From Glossina fuscipes (lineage: Eukaryota > Arthropoda > Insecta > Diptera > Glossinidae): a stretch of 64,000 nucleotides of DNA. Positions 13,436 through 26,891 of the stretch are shown one piece after another (position 1 is the stretch's first letter; the number at the start of each line of letters is the position of its first letter). The notes beneath the pieces are model-generated. The model had not been told where the DNA came from. It did no database searches and saw only the letters and a list, made by a program, of their open reading frames with translations. A program made the translations under genes and the position numbers. The stretch spans positions 37,726,484-37,790,483 of the forward strand of contig NW_023998414.1 in assembly GCF_014805625.2 (NCBI RefSeq), read 5' to 3'.

Positions 13436-13980
13436 TTTCTTCTTTGAATCTGGTTCGTCGACTACAAAGTAATCCTCAAACTCAAATAAAATTCTTTATT
13501 AAGAGTTTGACCCGGCGGCAGGAATTAATAATGCATAACACTACGACAATCGTAGCAAAACTTGTCTCTTGCTGCATCTTCGGTCATGGCTTACCTTTGC
13601 ACGCTCGATTGGTCGAACAATTCATCTCACGTAATAATGCGTTTCATGTCCGCTTAATAGCTCTTCGCTCAACAAAATCACATACATTGTAAAAACCGGA
13701 CAAAACACTTTTTGTGTCGTACAAAACCAAGCGCAGCTGAAACACTAATAACATTATTGATATCATATATCATATATATCAGAAATATTTTGATTCGAAG
13801 TTACTAGTCCTGTGACAGACATCTGTGTCAAATTTCACACATATCTATCATACGTATGGCTACATCATACGTGTACGTAGGGCTTGAAGATGGGTGAGAC
13901 TCGATAGTGAAATCAAAATAAAATATTAAAGCTTATGTTTCATAGCCGCCACTGATATAATGCTGTGATCAAAACCTTAG

Positions 13981-14033
13981 GCCCATAATCTAATTAAATT
14001 GCACGAATATATATGCATGTGTATGTACATATG

Positions 14034-14073
<40 letters not shown>

Positions 14074-17000
14074 GTATTACTTTTTCTGTTTTCGCAGACA
14101 GCCATCGAGCGGACAGACATGATTATAGGTAAATCGATTTAGTGCCTTAATCAAAAATTTTTAGGTCTTTAGAGGTGTTACAAAGAGACGAACAAATTTA
14201 GTAAACTTTATGCGAAATGTGAAAAGATTCAGTCTTAGCCAAATTTATATTTTGTATATACTCTCGTCATTAGTGCTCTGAGAGTCGACTCAGGTGTTAT
14301 GCATAGTAGTTACGTGAATACACGGAATATATTGAGAATCCGTTTATCTCTACATGTATGAAACTTTAGTTTAGATAGCGCATACTATTCGATACTACTA
14401 TATAGACTAATTTCAATTGAAATCGAGCAAAAAATCACGATATTGCGCTTAAATGATAAACAAGGCAAACGAAAGCTAAGAAAGACATTATAGTCTCAGT
14501 GAAATGATGTTCAAATTTAGTTTATCGGAATAGAGAAACAAACTTAATGTTGGGATAGTTTGTCGTCGCCAATCTAGCAATGGTGTATGTTGCTTTTCAA
14601 AAAAAAAAAAATAAATAAATAAATAAAAAAAAAAGAACAGAATAAACACAAGTGCATGTAATAGAAAAGAGAGGAAAATGAATGATAAACAGTAAACATG
14701 GAACATATAACATCCAAATTATATTTATTATCTTTAAATGGTTAATCATTTTTTCTTCCCTTTTTTAAATTTTCTTTTCAAAAGAGAGAACTAAGATGAA
14801 ATTAACGAATTAATTTTTGGAATGCTCACTAAACGTCAATGGTTGCAATTGAAATGATTTGATGCAGTCAGTGAAAGTACTCTACGTGTAAGCGTAATAC
14901 AGTCTGTATACTTCAAACATGTACACTGCTGCAGCCATATGAAAATATTTGAGAATCTCTGATTCGAATTAAAAAAAAAGGAAACAATTCGATCCACTTT
15001 CCATACACTTTGATGATTATATTCCTTTACCACATTTTGTGCAGATATCCTACCGCAACCATGAAAGGTCATGTTAGCCCACAACCAAGCAAAGAAAAAA
15101 AAAAATATTACAACAAGGTTCAAAAAAAATTTCGGTTACACAAAGACCACAGCAACCAATTGAAAACAATTAATAGATATAATTAGCAATATTAAAGAGA
15201 GGAGAAAAATAAAAATAAAAAAAAAAGACAAAAAAAAAAAACTCCATCCATCCATTTCGAAATGCATTGTAATGCATAATGTGACAAAAGTCATTTACTT
15301 AACACACATGTTAGACACCTACCGAGAGTGGAGATAGAGGACATAAATCGCAATTATACACGAATAGTTTTACGATGGAAGAGTGAAAGAGATTATTAAA
15401 AAGAGAGAACAAAATTTAGTAAAAACCATAAAAACAAATCACAGCAGCAACAATTAGTTAAACAATGCCCGCATTAATTAGTATAACGACCTCAATTAAC
15501 AACAATGATGATAATGATGATAATGATAATGATGATGGTGATGATTACGTGCAATGAGTAGGAGAGGAGACTAAAGATTATGTGACAAAGTATAGCAAAA
15601 AAAAAAAAGAAAAAAAGAAAAAAAAAGAAAAAAAAAAGTTAACTATGAGACATAAGACATAACTAATAATGAACGATTCTCGACCACTTTGTATCAAGAA
15701 CTCATGCACTTATCGAGGGTATGTTAAAGGCTGGCCTTAGAATATTACCGCATGACCCTGACTTTCTTGAATCGATTGTTAGACACTGACCAACGATCAA
15801 TGTATGGACTGACATTACTAAAAACTAATAGATAATAAATTGTGGTTCGATGCAAAAACTAAAGATATATAAGTAAGTAATTGGTTGAAAAGATTTTCAG
15901 AAAAATTTATTTAAAAAACTTTACTACATTTTTATAATAAAAGCAATGCCTTTGTCATTTTATTGTTTGAACCATTGATGTCATTATTTATAGTTAGATG
16001 TTTTGACTGATGCTCTTGTTGTCTATTTTATGTTATTTTAACGGAAGAGTTTATGACCCTTTAACGATTTTTATACGCTTTTTAAATATGTACACACATA
16101 TATATATATATATATACATATATTGTTGTTGTTGTTGTTTCCTTTTTCCATTTTTCTCGCGTTTTATTTCGTTGTTAGAACTTTAGAGTAGGAACTTGAA
16201 AAACCAAGTACCGTTAAATCGTTTGATGGTAGGCTTAAATCAGTGAGAGATTAATGCACTCTAACTATGTTATTATCACTACATACATAACATATATAAC
16301 GTACGACAATTCGTATGTCCGCATATATATATATATATATATATGGATACAATATATCGGCCATCAGCTATTTGGCCACGAGACTGAGGTCAACAGAAGA
16401 TAGCATTCTGTACGTATGCATTTGTATCTATGTACATGTGTGTATGTGTGCATAGCTCTTTGATTTTGTGATACGTTGATTGTATAAAAATGTTCTACAG
16501 ATTTTTTTTATTTTTATTTTTTTTTTTTGATTTTTTTCCCCCACTCGCGTAATCGCATGAATTCTCTTGATCAGCTCGTCTGTAACATCTAAAGATTTTA
16601 TGGCATATTATAAGCTCTTTCTTTTAAATTGTTTTTAATATAATCTGACATCGATCTCAGGGCGGATCGTCAGTTTACAATTACATAACAATTGAAATAT
16701 GAATAAGCTGCGCTTTAAAGCATTTTCAAAAAGATAGACACGAAAGTTATCGATTATATGCCATTAACTGATTGCCATTGCTTACCTTCAAAATTTCTTT
16801 ATTCGCCTATATGGATATATCGATCTATATGGAATGGATTTCATGTTTGTTGTGTCAATAAATTGTATATTATTATAAATATTTTCACGATATTTGCGCT
16901 GATGGGCTCTTTCTGAATATTAAAAGTAAAAGATTCATCCTAAACCCACTGTATGGTCTCTTATGATCTTATCTTTCGTTTTAAGCGTAACGTGTTTGCA

Positions 17001-17633
17001 GAAATTATTGCCTTTCATGATCCTGTGTATTGTTTCCGAGACTATCGACAGTTAGTTGCTCTTGTCGTTGTTGTTGCTGCTGCTGCTGTTGTTGTTGTCG
17101 TTACTGTTGTTTTGCGTCCATTATATACACTGACAACACTTGAAGGATTTTCCGTTTTAACCAAATCCTAAACTGTTTTTATTTTCGTTTTTTCATCATC
17201 GAAAACAATCCCAAAGGAATTTTTTTTGTTTTTTTTTTTCTATTTTTTGTTTCGGTGCAAGTGATATTTTCCCAATACATTGCTTATCTCTCCCTACATA
17301 TCTCTTCTTCACTCGTCCTTTTACTCTCCTAAATGTCTATTTGTTCTTTATATATGTAGATGAACATATGCAGATACATATGTAAACAGTCACAGCCGTG
17401 ATGTTATTGATGATTGTTTTTGCTGTTGTTACGCTTAAACACAACAAAAAGAGAGAGAGAGAGAAAAAAAAAAAAAATAAATAAATAAACAAAAATAAAA
17501 AAAAGAAAATAAGGAAAAAAAATAAAAATAAAAGAAGTGTGGCACAGTGAGTTTATTTTACGTTTCCAGTTCCACTTGAAAAGTTTACGAGTGCAAACGT
17601 AAATTGTCAGTATTTTTCGCTATTTATACACAG

Positions 17634-17664
<31 letters not shown>

Positions 17665-17920
17665 TTTGTATTAACCCTGTTCAACTTTATCATTTACAAG
17701 TGAGTTTGATTTTGTCGATTGGCTCGTTAAGTTTAGTATCAACAATTTTCAATTTTTCCTCTGTGTCTTTATTTTAATCCGTTCATTCTTTTTTTTTTTC
17801 GTTTTTTTTTTTTTTTTCCTGTGTCCATTAGTTTTACTCTTGCTACTCATAATGATTGAAATTTAAAGATTTAAATGCAATTGAAAAGTTTGACATTCTA
17901 TTATAAACGATAATAATTAA
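13981..17920. other. intergenic block rich in simple repeats
   Basis: No gene is supported. It contains (CA)n at 14036-14068, A/AAAT runs near 14600 and 15200, A-rich AAAAG runs at 15597-15638, GATAAT trinucleotide-like repeats at 15505-15545, TA tracts near 16100 and 16325, GTT repeats near 16122 and 17060-17110, an A-rich patch at 17465-17535, (CA)n at about 17636-17663 and T runs near 17790. Open frames here are read-throughs of repeats. Confidence 0.6.
14036..14068. repeat. (CA)n microsatellite
   Basis: About 16 CA units. Confidence 0.9.
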
Positions 17921-18399
17921 AGAGGTTCGAACATTAAATGCCCGCCACGATCGACTAATTCAAGCAATTTAAAGAATTTAAGAACACTTAAGAATACTTA
18001 AGAATATTGACTACTTCGGGATGAATGAATATATTGCTATTGGCTTAGACTTTCTGAAATTGCGCCAAATACGAGGAAAGATGCAATGCCATCGATAGTA
18101 TCGGGCAGATGAGTAACGGTGAGTGTCATATTAGCCACATTCTAGGCATCAATTATAGACGCTATGGCGACATAAAGCAAATAAACCTAATATGTTTATC
18201 ATTTCTCTTACTGAATCTGCCAATTTAGAAATTCATTGATCTTTTTACCCTAAATTATTTTAATGAATCTTCTAACTTTACATAGATCCTTTTTATTTTT
18301 TACTTTTAACATAGCGTCTGCACTGTATCATGTTATAATATTTGCTTACTATGGGTGTAGATAGAGTGTAAACCATTTGTGGTACAAAGGTATATTGTA

Positions 18400-18498
18400 C
18401 GATACCTAGATGGGTCAAACCCTTAAGCCCGCCGCCATTTATTATATCGATCGATTCAGGATTATATTTTAAACTGATTTAAGCTTGTCTGTCCGTCC
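18400..18498 (-). mobile_element. mini-me-like dispersed repeat copy (minus orientation)
   Basis: On the minus strand this reads GGACGGACAGACAAGCTTAA, then ATCAGTTTA, a spacer, CCTGAATCGATCGATATAAT, then a GGCGGCGGGC motif. The copy at 25.2 kb has the same order: GACAGACAAGCTTAAATCAA, a spacer, CTGAATCGATTTGTATAAT. Shared order and sequence in opposite orientations indicate a real repeat family. The (GTCY)n arm beside a conserved core resembles published dipteran mini-me elements. Confidence 0.65.
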
Positions 18499-18835
18499 TT
18501 ATTTTTTGTGTTCAACCTATAAGCCGCAATCTTTGACGAATTTTAATGAAATTTGTTACGCCGACATGTTTTGATGCAAAGATTAATGTTCTTGAAAATG
18601 TTGTGGATTGGAGTAGTCTTTCAACTTTTTCGCTTCGCTTCATACAAAGCCTTAGCTTGAGAAAACATTATTATATGAATAACTCTAGGCTAGGTTGGGC
18701 CATTGTTCGCTTCATCTTTTTTTCTTTTTTTTTTTTTTGTTTAATTTGTTTATCTCCATTTTCTTGGCCGTATTTCAAGCACGACTTAAAATTAATTCCT
18801 TTTAATGCAATTTAAATATTTTTTAATATTACTCT

Positions 18836-18862
18836 TATATATATATATATATATATATATAT
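18836..18862. repeat. (TA)n microsatellite
   Basis: About 13 TA units. Confidence 0.85.
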
Positions 18863-20985
18863 TTTATGTATTAATAGTTTTCGAATTTATTATGATGAAG
18901 ATGTGCATCTATTTATGCGTTTATGGTTTATGGTTGTGTGCAATGGTTTTTTCAATTGTAGTTGTTTTGGAGCGAAAACTTTGCTAGCAAAACCCTTAGC
19001 ATAATTAATTAACTTTATCAAGAATATTCATAAAATATTTAATTGATAAAATTTTCTAAAGCAAACAGGGCTGGAATTTTCGTTTCCAAATCCTTGTTAT
19101 ATATGTAAAAATAAAAAAAAGGGACAGATCGATTGCTTAAAGGAATTTTCTTACTTTGCAATACTTTTGCGATTCTATTCTAGCTGTCAGCGTATAATGT
19201 TGCTACGCCTTAGGTGTACAGTTAAGCAGGAGGAGGAAAAAATTGTCCCGATCGACGATCCCCGAGTAAGAAATAAATAGAAAGAACAAGAAACTTAATG
19301 TCCCGAGGATAAGGCAAAAGTGTTTCCAGCTACCAAAGACATCTGCCATTTGGCTATGTTGCAGAGGGCGATAATTTCCTTCTCATATAGAGAGATATCT
19401 AGCTTTTTAACCTTTCTGACGTTTACTCTCTTAAAAGTAACAACTTTGTAATTGCATCACGTTGAAAGACCCATATGAGTTCTGGCTAATATCAACCTTT
19501 AAAAGGTATCGTGGATCCGTCAAATCGGAGATTTATTGAGTAATATAATATAAATTATGTTTCAGATGCATATGCATAGCATTCTTTGGACCAAGCGAAT
19601 GTCTACTAATTGATGTGAAAAGTAGACACTAAGTCTTTTAATAGGTTGTCATCCCATACTCGTTTCGTCGTTCTTGAGATATATTTGCCTAAACGAATAC
19701 CTTTTAATTGTTATGGAAGCCAAACATTAAGTTCCTTAACACTTGCAACGCAGCTTAGGAGTTTTTCAACAGTTGTCGGTTTTGTACATCTCGTCTCCCT
19801 TCTTAGAGCTTTTACAATCTTGGCAAATACTCTACGGTGATCTTCTAGGTGGGGGGATGACTTCGAAGGCCAATCGGAAATTTCTTGTTCTCCTATAGTG
19901 ACGAAAGAAAAATTGGGGGAAAAATCGCGGATTTTTGGATAACTGCATGCGTTTGGAGAGTATCGTCAACAACTATCATCTAAATTGAATGCACGGATAT
20001 TACGGTTCTATCTTAATTTTTCCTTGTAATCGGAAAAGAAGCACATAGTGAAAGACATACTGAAGGTTTCCTCTTTCCCCATCGTTTGCTGCAACGAGTT
20101 AAGCCAGATAGCCATTTTTGTCCATTGTCCATGTTATATATGAAATTTCTCAGCCTAAGTTTTCATTGATTTACTTACTAGCTTAAATACATAATAGAAA
20201 TGTTATTCTATTTCTTCTCTTTGCTAAAGCCCTGACGAGGATTATAAAAGAAAACGACAACAACAATAAAAACAACAATATTATTAATTGAATTGAAAAT
20301 TAAATGCTTACAGCAGAGATTTAATGCTACGCGAAACACCCGACTAAGACGGATTATTGGTTGAAATGAAAAAAAAAGCAAAAAAAAAAAAAAAATGTAT
20401 AGGAATCCATGTTATTGATGTAGCTAAAGAAGTAGGTATTAAATGCATACTTGTTCGTACATAACTATGTGACCACATTTTGCGACCGCACAATAAAACC
20501 ATGGTAAAGAAATTGACAAATCGAATTAACCGAAGACAAGGCAGACAGACAAGAGAAAACAAAGACTGACAATCGGACAAATCGCTTTACAATGAAACTA
20601 TTATCGGTATCTATCTCTTTATTCGACTAAAAAATAAAAATAAACTAAAAATAATGATAATAATAAGGAAAAGAATGTATAGTGTAGTTAGTTAACTTAA
20701 GTGCTCGGTTCGCATGTTTAAAAAGATTTATTTGAAAAGATCAAAATTTGGCTAAATACAAATGTAACGCATTTGCCTGCTTGCGTAGCAATGTATTATG
20801 TTTGTGCGAATGTTTGTGTATTTACGCTACAAATTAATCATAGCATGAACAATTAATTTTGTTTGCGTGACTCTAAAGATCAATTAAATAAGAAATTTTC
20901 ATCTTGTATTAAGGGCCTCGCGGACGACTTAAATGATTTGAAATTTACACAAAGCTCGCTTATGTAATAAACTAAGCTAAGCGTT

Positions 20986-21045
<60 letters not shown>
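20986..21045. repeat. (AAC)20 trinucleotide array
   Basis: Sixty bases of uninterrupted AAC, followed by a short TAATAC tandem at about 21057-21080. Read on the minus strand it encodes a leucine run in a chance frame. Confidence 0.95.
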
Positions 21046-21254
21046 AGTATTAAGAGTAATACTAATACTAATACTAATACAACTGAAAGTACATACACAA
21101 CAAAAGATTGTTTTTAGTGTAAATTTACAATGCATGCAATTTGTTTAGAAGCTTCACATGGCGTATGAGTGTTAGAAAAACCGCGACCACAATGAATGCA
21201 TGCATCTAGTGTAGTATACCTAGACATGCAATCGGAACAATGTATTGCAATAAT

Positions 21255-21300
21255 ATGCAATGCAATGCAATGCAATGCAATGCAATGCAATCCAATCCAA
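21255..21300. repeat. (TGCAA)n pentanucleotide array
   Basis: About seven perfect TGCAA units decay into TCCAA and TCTAA units, a clear edge-degeneration pattern. Confidence 0.9.
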
Positions 21301-22004
21301 TCTAATGCAATACAAATGCAAGTGCAATCGAAATGTTTCGGCTGCGCGCACATGGAAACGCGAAATTTGGTCGCTTTAAATTTTGTTGTTATTGTTATTA
21401 TTGTTGTTGTTTGGCTTTATAAAATGATTTGATGCGCGCTGTATATATATTTAAATATCAGGCAAGCAAGCAAGCAAGCTTGCACATGCATGTTGAAAAA
21501 GAAGAATTTTTGACTGATATGGTTACCAACTACAGTAACAACAGCAACAACAGTTACAAAAATTTTGTATTTGCTTGCACTGACAAATAAAAAAAGCAAA
21601 AAAAAAAAAAAAAAAAACGAAAAAAAAAAGGAAAAAGAGAGAAAAACAAAATCAAACAAACAGAAATCGAATTCGTATCGAAATGCAATGCTATGCATTT
21701 TCCAATTAAAAGCTATGCGAACGCACAAAACATATATAGAAAGACCCGAAACGTCATCATCATCACCGTAACCATTTACCATTTCATATACGGCTCTATT
21801 GGAAAGGGATAGAATGAGGAACAGCTCCAACAACGACAAGAGCAGCATCAAGACTTGGCCGCAGAAAACGCACAAATTTCGAAATAAAAGTAATTGGAGC
21901 TCGAACATAAACGAGTTCGCGTTTGGCAAACCAACGCGACAAAGGAAAATACATTTATACGTTATATACATATATACATATATGAGTGCGTGTATGTGTC
22001 TCTC

Positions 22005-22008
22005 TCTC

Positions 22009-22045
<37 letters not shown>

Positions 22046-22062
22046 ATGTATGTATGTATGTA

Positions 22063-22095
<33 letters not shown>
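22005..22095. repeat. compound (TG)n-(TATG)n-(TG)n array
   Basis: Two TG tracts flank a TATATATGCATGTATGTATG segment. They produce long chance frames rich in Val/Cys or His/Thr. Confidence 0.9.
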
Positions 22096-22096
<1 letters not shown>

Positions 22097-22636
22097 AGAG
22101 TGTATACATATGCATGTGTGAGGATGCGTTTGTGTATTTACAACGTGAGGTGTGCGTTGGTGCGTACGTTTGTACGAACAAGCATTTGTTACCCATTTAT
22201 TTATCCATAAGGGTTGGCTGGCTAGTGAATTGGTTTGCTCGTGGCGCGGTTGGTCTATTAAAAGCTGGAGATACACTTATCCTGGTGTTTTCTTATTTCG
22301 CCTACAAAATGAATGACCGATTGAAATGGATGTGTCTGCTAGTTCGACTATTCACCTGCCTGCATGTATACCTGCAGGTGCGACTGACTGTAAGTATATC
22401 ACGCACATTGAACTACGCGAGAAATCTCTGATAACTTGAAAAAGGCAAAAAACAAAAAAAACAAAAAAAAAAAAAATACAAAAAATATACAAAAAAAAAA
22501 AAACTGCCAAAAAAATTATTCACAAAAAATGCAGTTTTTTTTACGCGTACTATTATTTTGTATTTATTTGCATTTGTATTGATTGACTTTATTTATTGGT
22601 TGCCTGTTAATGCAAACATACATACACACGCACACG

Positions 22637-22662
22637 CATTCATTCATTCATTCATTCATTCG
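22637..22662. repeat. (CATT)n tetranucleotide array
   Basis: About six CATT units. Similar ATTC/GAAT arrays recur at 26815 and 32319. Confidence 0.85.
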
Positions 22663-23057
22663 TGCATTGCACACATACATATATATGCGCACTTATAAAG
22701 GACTGCATTTATACTATTTATTCATTACATTTGTAAATTTGAACCATTCGTGTTTTCGTTCATTTTTTCTTTTTTTTTTTTTTTTTTCTTCTTCTTCTTC
22801 TTCTTTTTGTATTTTGTTTTTATTTCAATTTTCCTCCATTTTCACCATTGATTTTTCAAAGTAAAAACGTCAATCATTCGACAGATTGGATGGAATTGTA
22901 AAAATGCAAAATTTTCATTAATTAAATGCATGGCTTTTTATTTTGTATGCACATATTTACACACGCATTGCTTGCATCATCGTATCACTATGCATGTGTG
23001 TGTACGTGTATGTGTGTGTGTGTGTATGTGTGTGTTTGCGTGCTTATATACGAGTGT

Positions 23058-23059
<2 letters not shown>

Positions 23060-23093
<34 letters not shown>

Positions 23094-23105
23094 TGTGTGT
23101 GTGTC
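23060..23105. repeat. compound (TA)n(GT)n microsatellite
   Basis: About 15 TA units directly joined to about 7 GT units. Confidence 0.9.
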
Positions 23106-23290
23106 TTTGTTTGCCAATGTATGCATATGTATGTCTATTATTAAGCCTAGAAAATCGTTGATTCGGTTTTTTTGCACTCCTATTACGTGTGTTTTGTGTC
23201 CGTATATATGCAAATGAATGGACAGAAGAAGATCATTTGATGACGATAACAACGCAATGCATTAACGGTGATTAAAAGTGTATTTCGTCG

Positions 23291-26200
23291 GTCATGTTTT
23301 ATATTAAATTGTGAATCATATCGGTATTTAGATAGTCCGTAATTAGGAGAAATACTTTCTTTAAACTTAATTTTAATTTAATTAAAATTCATAGCCGTTA
23401 AAAGAGAAATTGCAAAAAAGAAAAAAAAAAAAAAAACTGCAACAATAGATTGTAAGCTTCAGTTTAAATCAATCGGATAATAGGACGCAATCAGTGCTAT
23501 GTTTTATTAGAGGCAGAGGTCAAACTACCATCTTCAAGTTTTGCATTACGTTCTGTCAAAAGTATAAAAATAATTCCTTATCGGTTTTTTTTTTTTTTTA
23601 AATCGCGTTACTTTATCTCTGGTTAATTGTCAGACATTGACTTCTCCCCTTTCTTTAAGTTTTACTTTATCGCCAAAGTGGGCAGTACTACCTTCTTTAT
23701 TTATTTAGAAGGAAAATTGTGGACACAAAAATCTTAGAAAATAACAAAATCAAGTTAAGCCATATGTTATCTATTAGCCATCGAATTTGTCGTTCCACTG
23801 CCGATAATAAAATAAGCTGCTCTATCAGGGGCGCTCCTGGCGACGAAGCTTCCGGCTATATTGCGAATCGTTTGCTTGAGGATTTTTTTTTTTTTTTTTT
23901 ACCAAGCAATCAACTAATATGGTCGTCGAAGATTTAACACTGGTATGCGATGGGTCGACATTTCTCATTGGACATTGGGAGAAGTCGGATGACAGTCCCA
24001 AAAGCAACGCAATTCCGGATACCTAATAGCATTGTAGTTTGAACTAAGGCCTGTACGGTAGAGAGGTGTCCACTTATAATGTCTCTTGTACAAAGAATGG
24101 CAGTGGGCATTTTTCAATGCGTATGGCTGATCGTGGATGGAAGTGATGGAGACTTGTGACACCTAGATATAGTTCTTCGAGTAGTATAGAATTTGGATCT
24201 GTGTGTGTTGCTACTCTAAATGGAGAATCGCGAGGGCACTAAATAACGAAAATCGTTAAACGGGTCTTGCTCTGTGTAGAAGCGAAAGTGCATTGGTATA
24301 CAGACTCGTTAGGTGATACAGGGCCACATAACTTTATAAATCTAAAGATTTCGTTTAAAGTTAAGCCTAAATGAGTACATACGGGTGTAGACGTGCAATT
24401 CAATAGATATGTATGCTAGGAACGCATGTTGTCCATTATATCAGTAATTAAACTTTGTTTTATCAAATCGGTCATCGTCCACTATACCTTCAGAGTAATT
24501 ACGTTTAATAAGCGACTTGATCTTCCATAGCTCGCATATAGCATAAAGTAGGGGAATTGAACATAAGAACCGACAGGTTTTCTATTTTATCGTAAGCGGA
24601 CATATGATCGCTATCCAAAGAAAAAATTACCTTAAGTTTATGCAATTAATTGTTAGTGCAAATAATTTGTCCAGTTTATACCTCTCGTATAACTTCCCTT
24701 CTCCTCGTATTTTCCCAATAAGCGGATCATTATTTTAATAACTCATAACAAATCAATTGTGATTGATAGCCAATATCCATTGCTGAGTGAGTAAGCACTT
24801 AATTTATAAATTTATATAAAATATTATGTGAACTCTTATAATATCAAATCGTAAATGTTATATGATATAATTTGGGCACTGACAACAGCAACGCTAATAA
24901 TTTGGTTTTACTTTTGGTTTGATTTTACTTTTATATAGTAACTATGTAACAAAATGTACGAAAAGGCAGAAAACTTAACAAATGTCTCATATATATTTGA
25001 TCGTTTCGATTTAGGTAGATATTTGATTTGAACTTAATATCAAATTTTCTATTTTATATACGACATTTCAAAATAAACATTAATATGGGAAATGATTGAA
25101 AACCATTTTCAATAGTGTTCGTCTTTTGGGCGAAAAAAACACGTCGTTGTAGCAAATTGCATCAAAATTGCTCAGCAAGTAGAACAGAGGGGGAAAAAAA
25201 GAGACAGACAGACGGACAGACAAGCTTAAATCAATTTAGAGAGGAGTTCTGAATCGATTTGTATAATGAAAGCTATGCCTACCTGAAGTCCTTCGGGATG
25301 TTGCATAGGTACATCTTAATAAGCAAGAAAACTTGTGCAGATTTAGCATCAAACACAACAATGCAGACGTGGTGTTTATATAAATTCAATAGGTACCTCA
25401 GGTAAACTCAGACTGTTCTGACAGATCTGCTTAATTTCTTAAGCGTACCCATCGTATATGTTATAACATTTCGATCTTCTTATTCGAATGGATTGATTTC
25501 GAAGAATGTATGGACATACGACTGACGCGAATACTAAGGCTGTCTAGATATTTTGAAGATAAGCGTTTAATTTTATTTAAACAGAATCCTATCGTTTTAA
25601 CCTTTTAAAGCAAATATTGAATCCGTATAAATATGGATACCAAGAGGTAAATTCTTACACCTTTTCTTACTAAACTATTCACTTGACATTCGCTTGAGTT
25701 TTGCTGATTTACTTCTAAGACGAAAATTAATTTGTCACTTTTTTTAGTATGTAGTAAATACCATATTATACCTGAACACTTATGTGGCTAGAATTCCTAC
25801 AATCACTGCACTGTTGCGTTAGCCATCTAGCAAAGAACACTCACTGTTAAATGCCATAGTGCATTATCTTAAATATCGTTCGATAATTTCGAGATATTTG
25901 GCGAATTGTAAACTCCCCCTAACGCTAACACAGCGGGACGATTTCAAATGCTTATTAATTGTATTGAAATATCATTTTATTCTAATGCTACCAACACGGT
26001 AGGTGAACACTCTTTAATGCAAATAATTTCTGATTATTATTGTTTCTCGAAGATCATCATCTGTCTTAAGATGAATTCATACTGCGTTCATTATTCTGTT
26101 TATCGGTGGATTTAGCATCTGTCGGTTGATTCATTTTTCACAGTATGTTTTATATAAAGTCGAAAAGCTTAAGGACACGGAACACTTTCTACTGCTATCT

Positions 26201-26365
26201 ATTAAGTTTTGGACAATAACTAACAGATTAGGAGTGCAACGAAATAACTAGAGGTTTCCAAGTTGTTTCTTGCATGTTATCAGTGTTCATGTACTACTCC
26301 TATACTACACTTATGCTATTTGGAAAGGGATTTCTTATAAAGATGGACAAGAAGCAGATATTACA
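23291..26365. other. intergenic block with few microsatellites
   Basis: No gene is recognised. It contains an AT-rich near-palindrome at about 23370-23392, T and A runs near 23420, 23590 and 23885, and one dispersed repeat copy at 25104-25320. The frames at 23719-24162 show no domain. Confidence 0.5.
25104..25320 (+). mobile_element. mini-me-like dispersed repeat copy
   Basis: The copy begins CATTTTCAATAGTGTTCGT, identical over 19 bases to the start of the copy at 48311. It then has a GACAGACAGACGGACAGAC arm, the core AAGCTTAAATCAATTTAGAG, a spacer, CTGAATCGATTTGTATAAT, and a tail CTGAAGTCCTTCGGGATGTT followed by GCATA. The tail matches the copies at 37.5 and 50.2 kb in outline. No coding capacity is seen. 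Confidence 0.65.
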
Positions 26366-26370
26366 ACAGT

Positions 26371-26372
<2 letters not shown>

Positions 26373-26404
<32 letters not shown>
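26373..26404. repeat. poly(A), about 32 bases
   Basis: One of the longest A runs in the window. No retroposed gene body is recognisable before it. Confidence 0.9.
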
Positions 26405-26407
<3 letters not shown>

Positions 26408-26814
26408 TTTGAGAAAATGTTACACAAGATCGGAAAATTTCGTGCTTAGTTCAGATTAATGGGAAAATTTATTTATTTACGATATTGTATAGGTATATAA
26501 TGCATTCCATTCATTCTTCATAACTTTGGCGGAAAAATTTAAAAAAAAAGTGATTTATTTATTTATTGATTTTTTTGTTTTTATTTTCGTTTTTTTTTTT
26601 TTTTTTTTTTTTTTGCACTTTAAACGGTAGGTGTTGAGGATTCGTTACAAGTACTTGCTTTCAATTCGTTTGTTTTTTTTTTTTATTCTTGTCTTCTGTG
26701 CCAATTCGTTAAATCGTTCATCGAGTAGTTGTTACCCAAGTCAATGTTTGACAAACCAATTAGCAATTAAAATGAATTGACTAACAATGCCAACGAACGG
26801 TAGTAGTTAACTGA

Positions 26815-26854
26815 TTGAATGAATGAATGAATGAATAAATGAATGAATGAGGAA

Positions 26855-26888
<34 letters not shown>
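26815..26888. repeat. (GAAT)n followed by (TA)n
   Basis: Eight or so GAAT-type units with variants, then about 15 TA units. Confidence 0.9.

Positions 26889-26891
<3 letters not shown>

Larger units (their letters stand above)
7871..13980. other. intergenic block with few microsatellites, mobile-element-like
   Basis: No host gene is supported. The start holds T-rich DNA and a GACA tandem at about 8388-8418. From about 8.3 kb the DNA has few simple repeats. Short open frames at 9065-9367 and 10244-10875 have no recognised host domain. A weak LINE-like C-terminal frame sits at 10621-10875 on the minus strand, a weak RT-like piece at 12218-12466, and a tRNA-arm-like segment at 13365-13435. Confidence 0.5.
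17921..20230. other. intergenic block with few microsatellites
   Basis: No gene is recognised. It holds a 10-bp AATACTTAAG-type tandem near 17980-18005, a minus-strand copy of the dispersed core repeat at 18400-18498 and one (TA)n at 18836-18862. The rest is unique-looking AT-rich DNA with short chance frames such as 19646-19840. Confidence 0.5.
20231..23290. other. intergenic block very rich in microsatellites
   Basis: This is the densest cluster of short tandem repeats in the window: AAC, TAATAC, TGCAA, CAAG, TG, TATG, CATT, CTT and TA arrays within about 2.3 kb. The long minus-strand frame at 21417-22196 and the overlapping plus-strand frames simply read through (CA)n/(TG)n and A/T runs. 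No gene is supported. CACCTG and CCTGCAGGTG E-box-like motifs occur at about 22352-22380. Confidence 0.6.

Noticed and set aside
21417..22196. 259-codon open frame on the minus strand, the longest in the desert
   Set aside because: It reads through (CA)n, TATG units and A/T runs, giving His/Thr and Phe runs. It has no domain, and overlapping frames on the other strand are equally long for the same reason.
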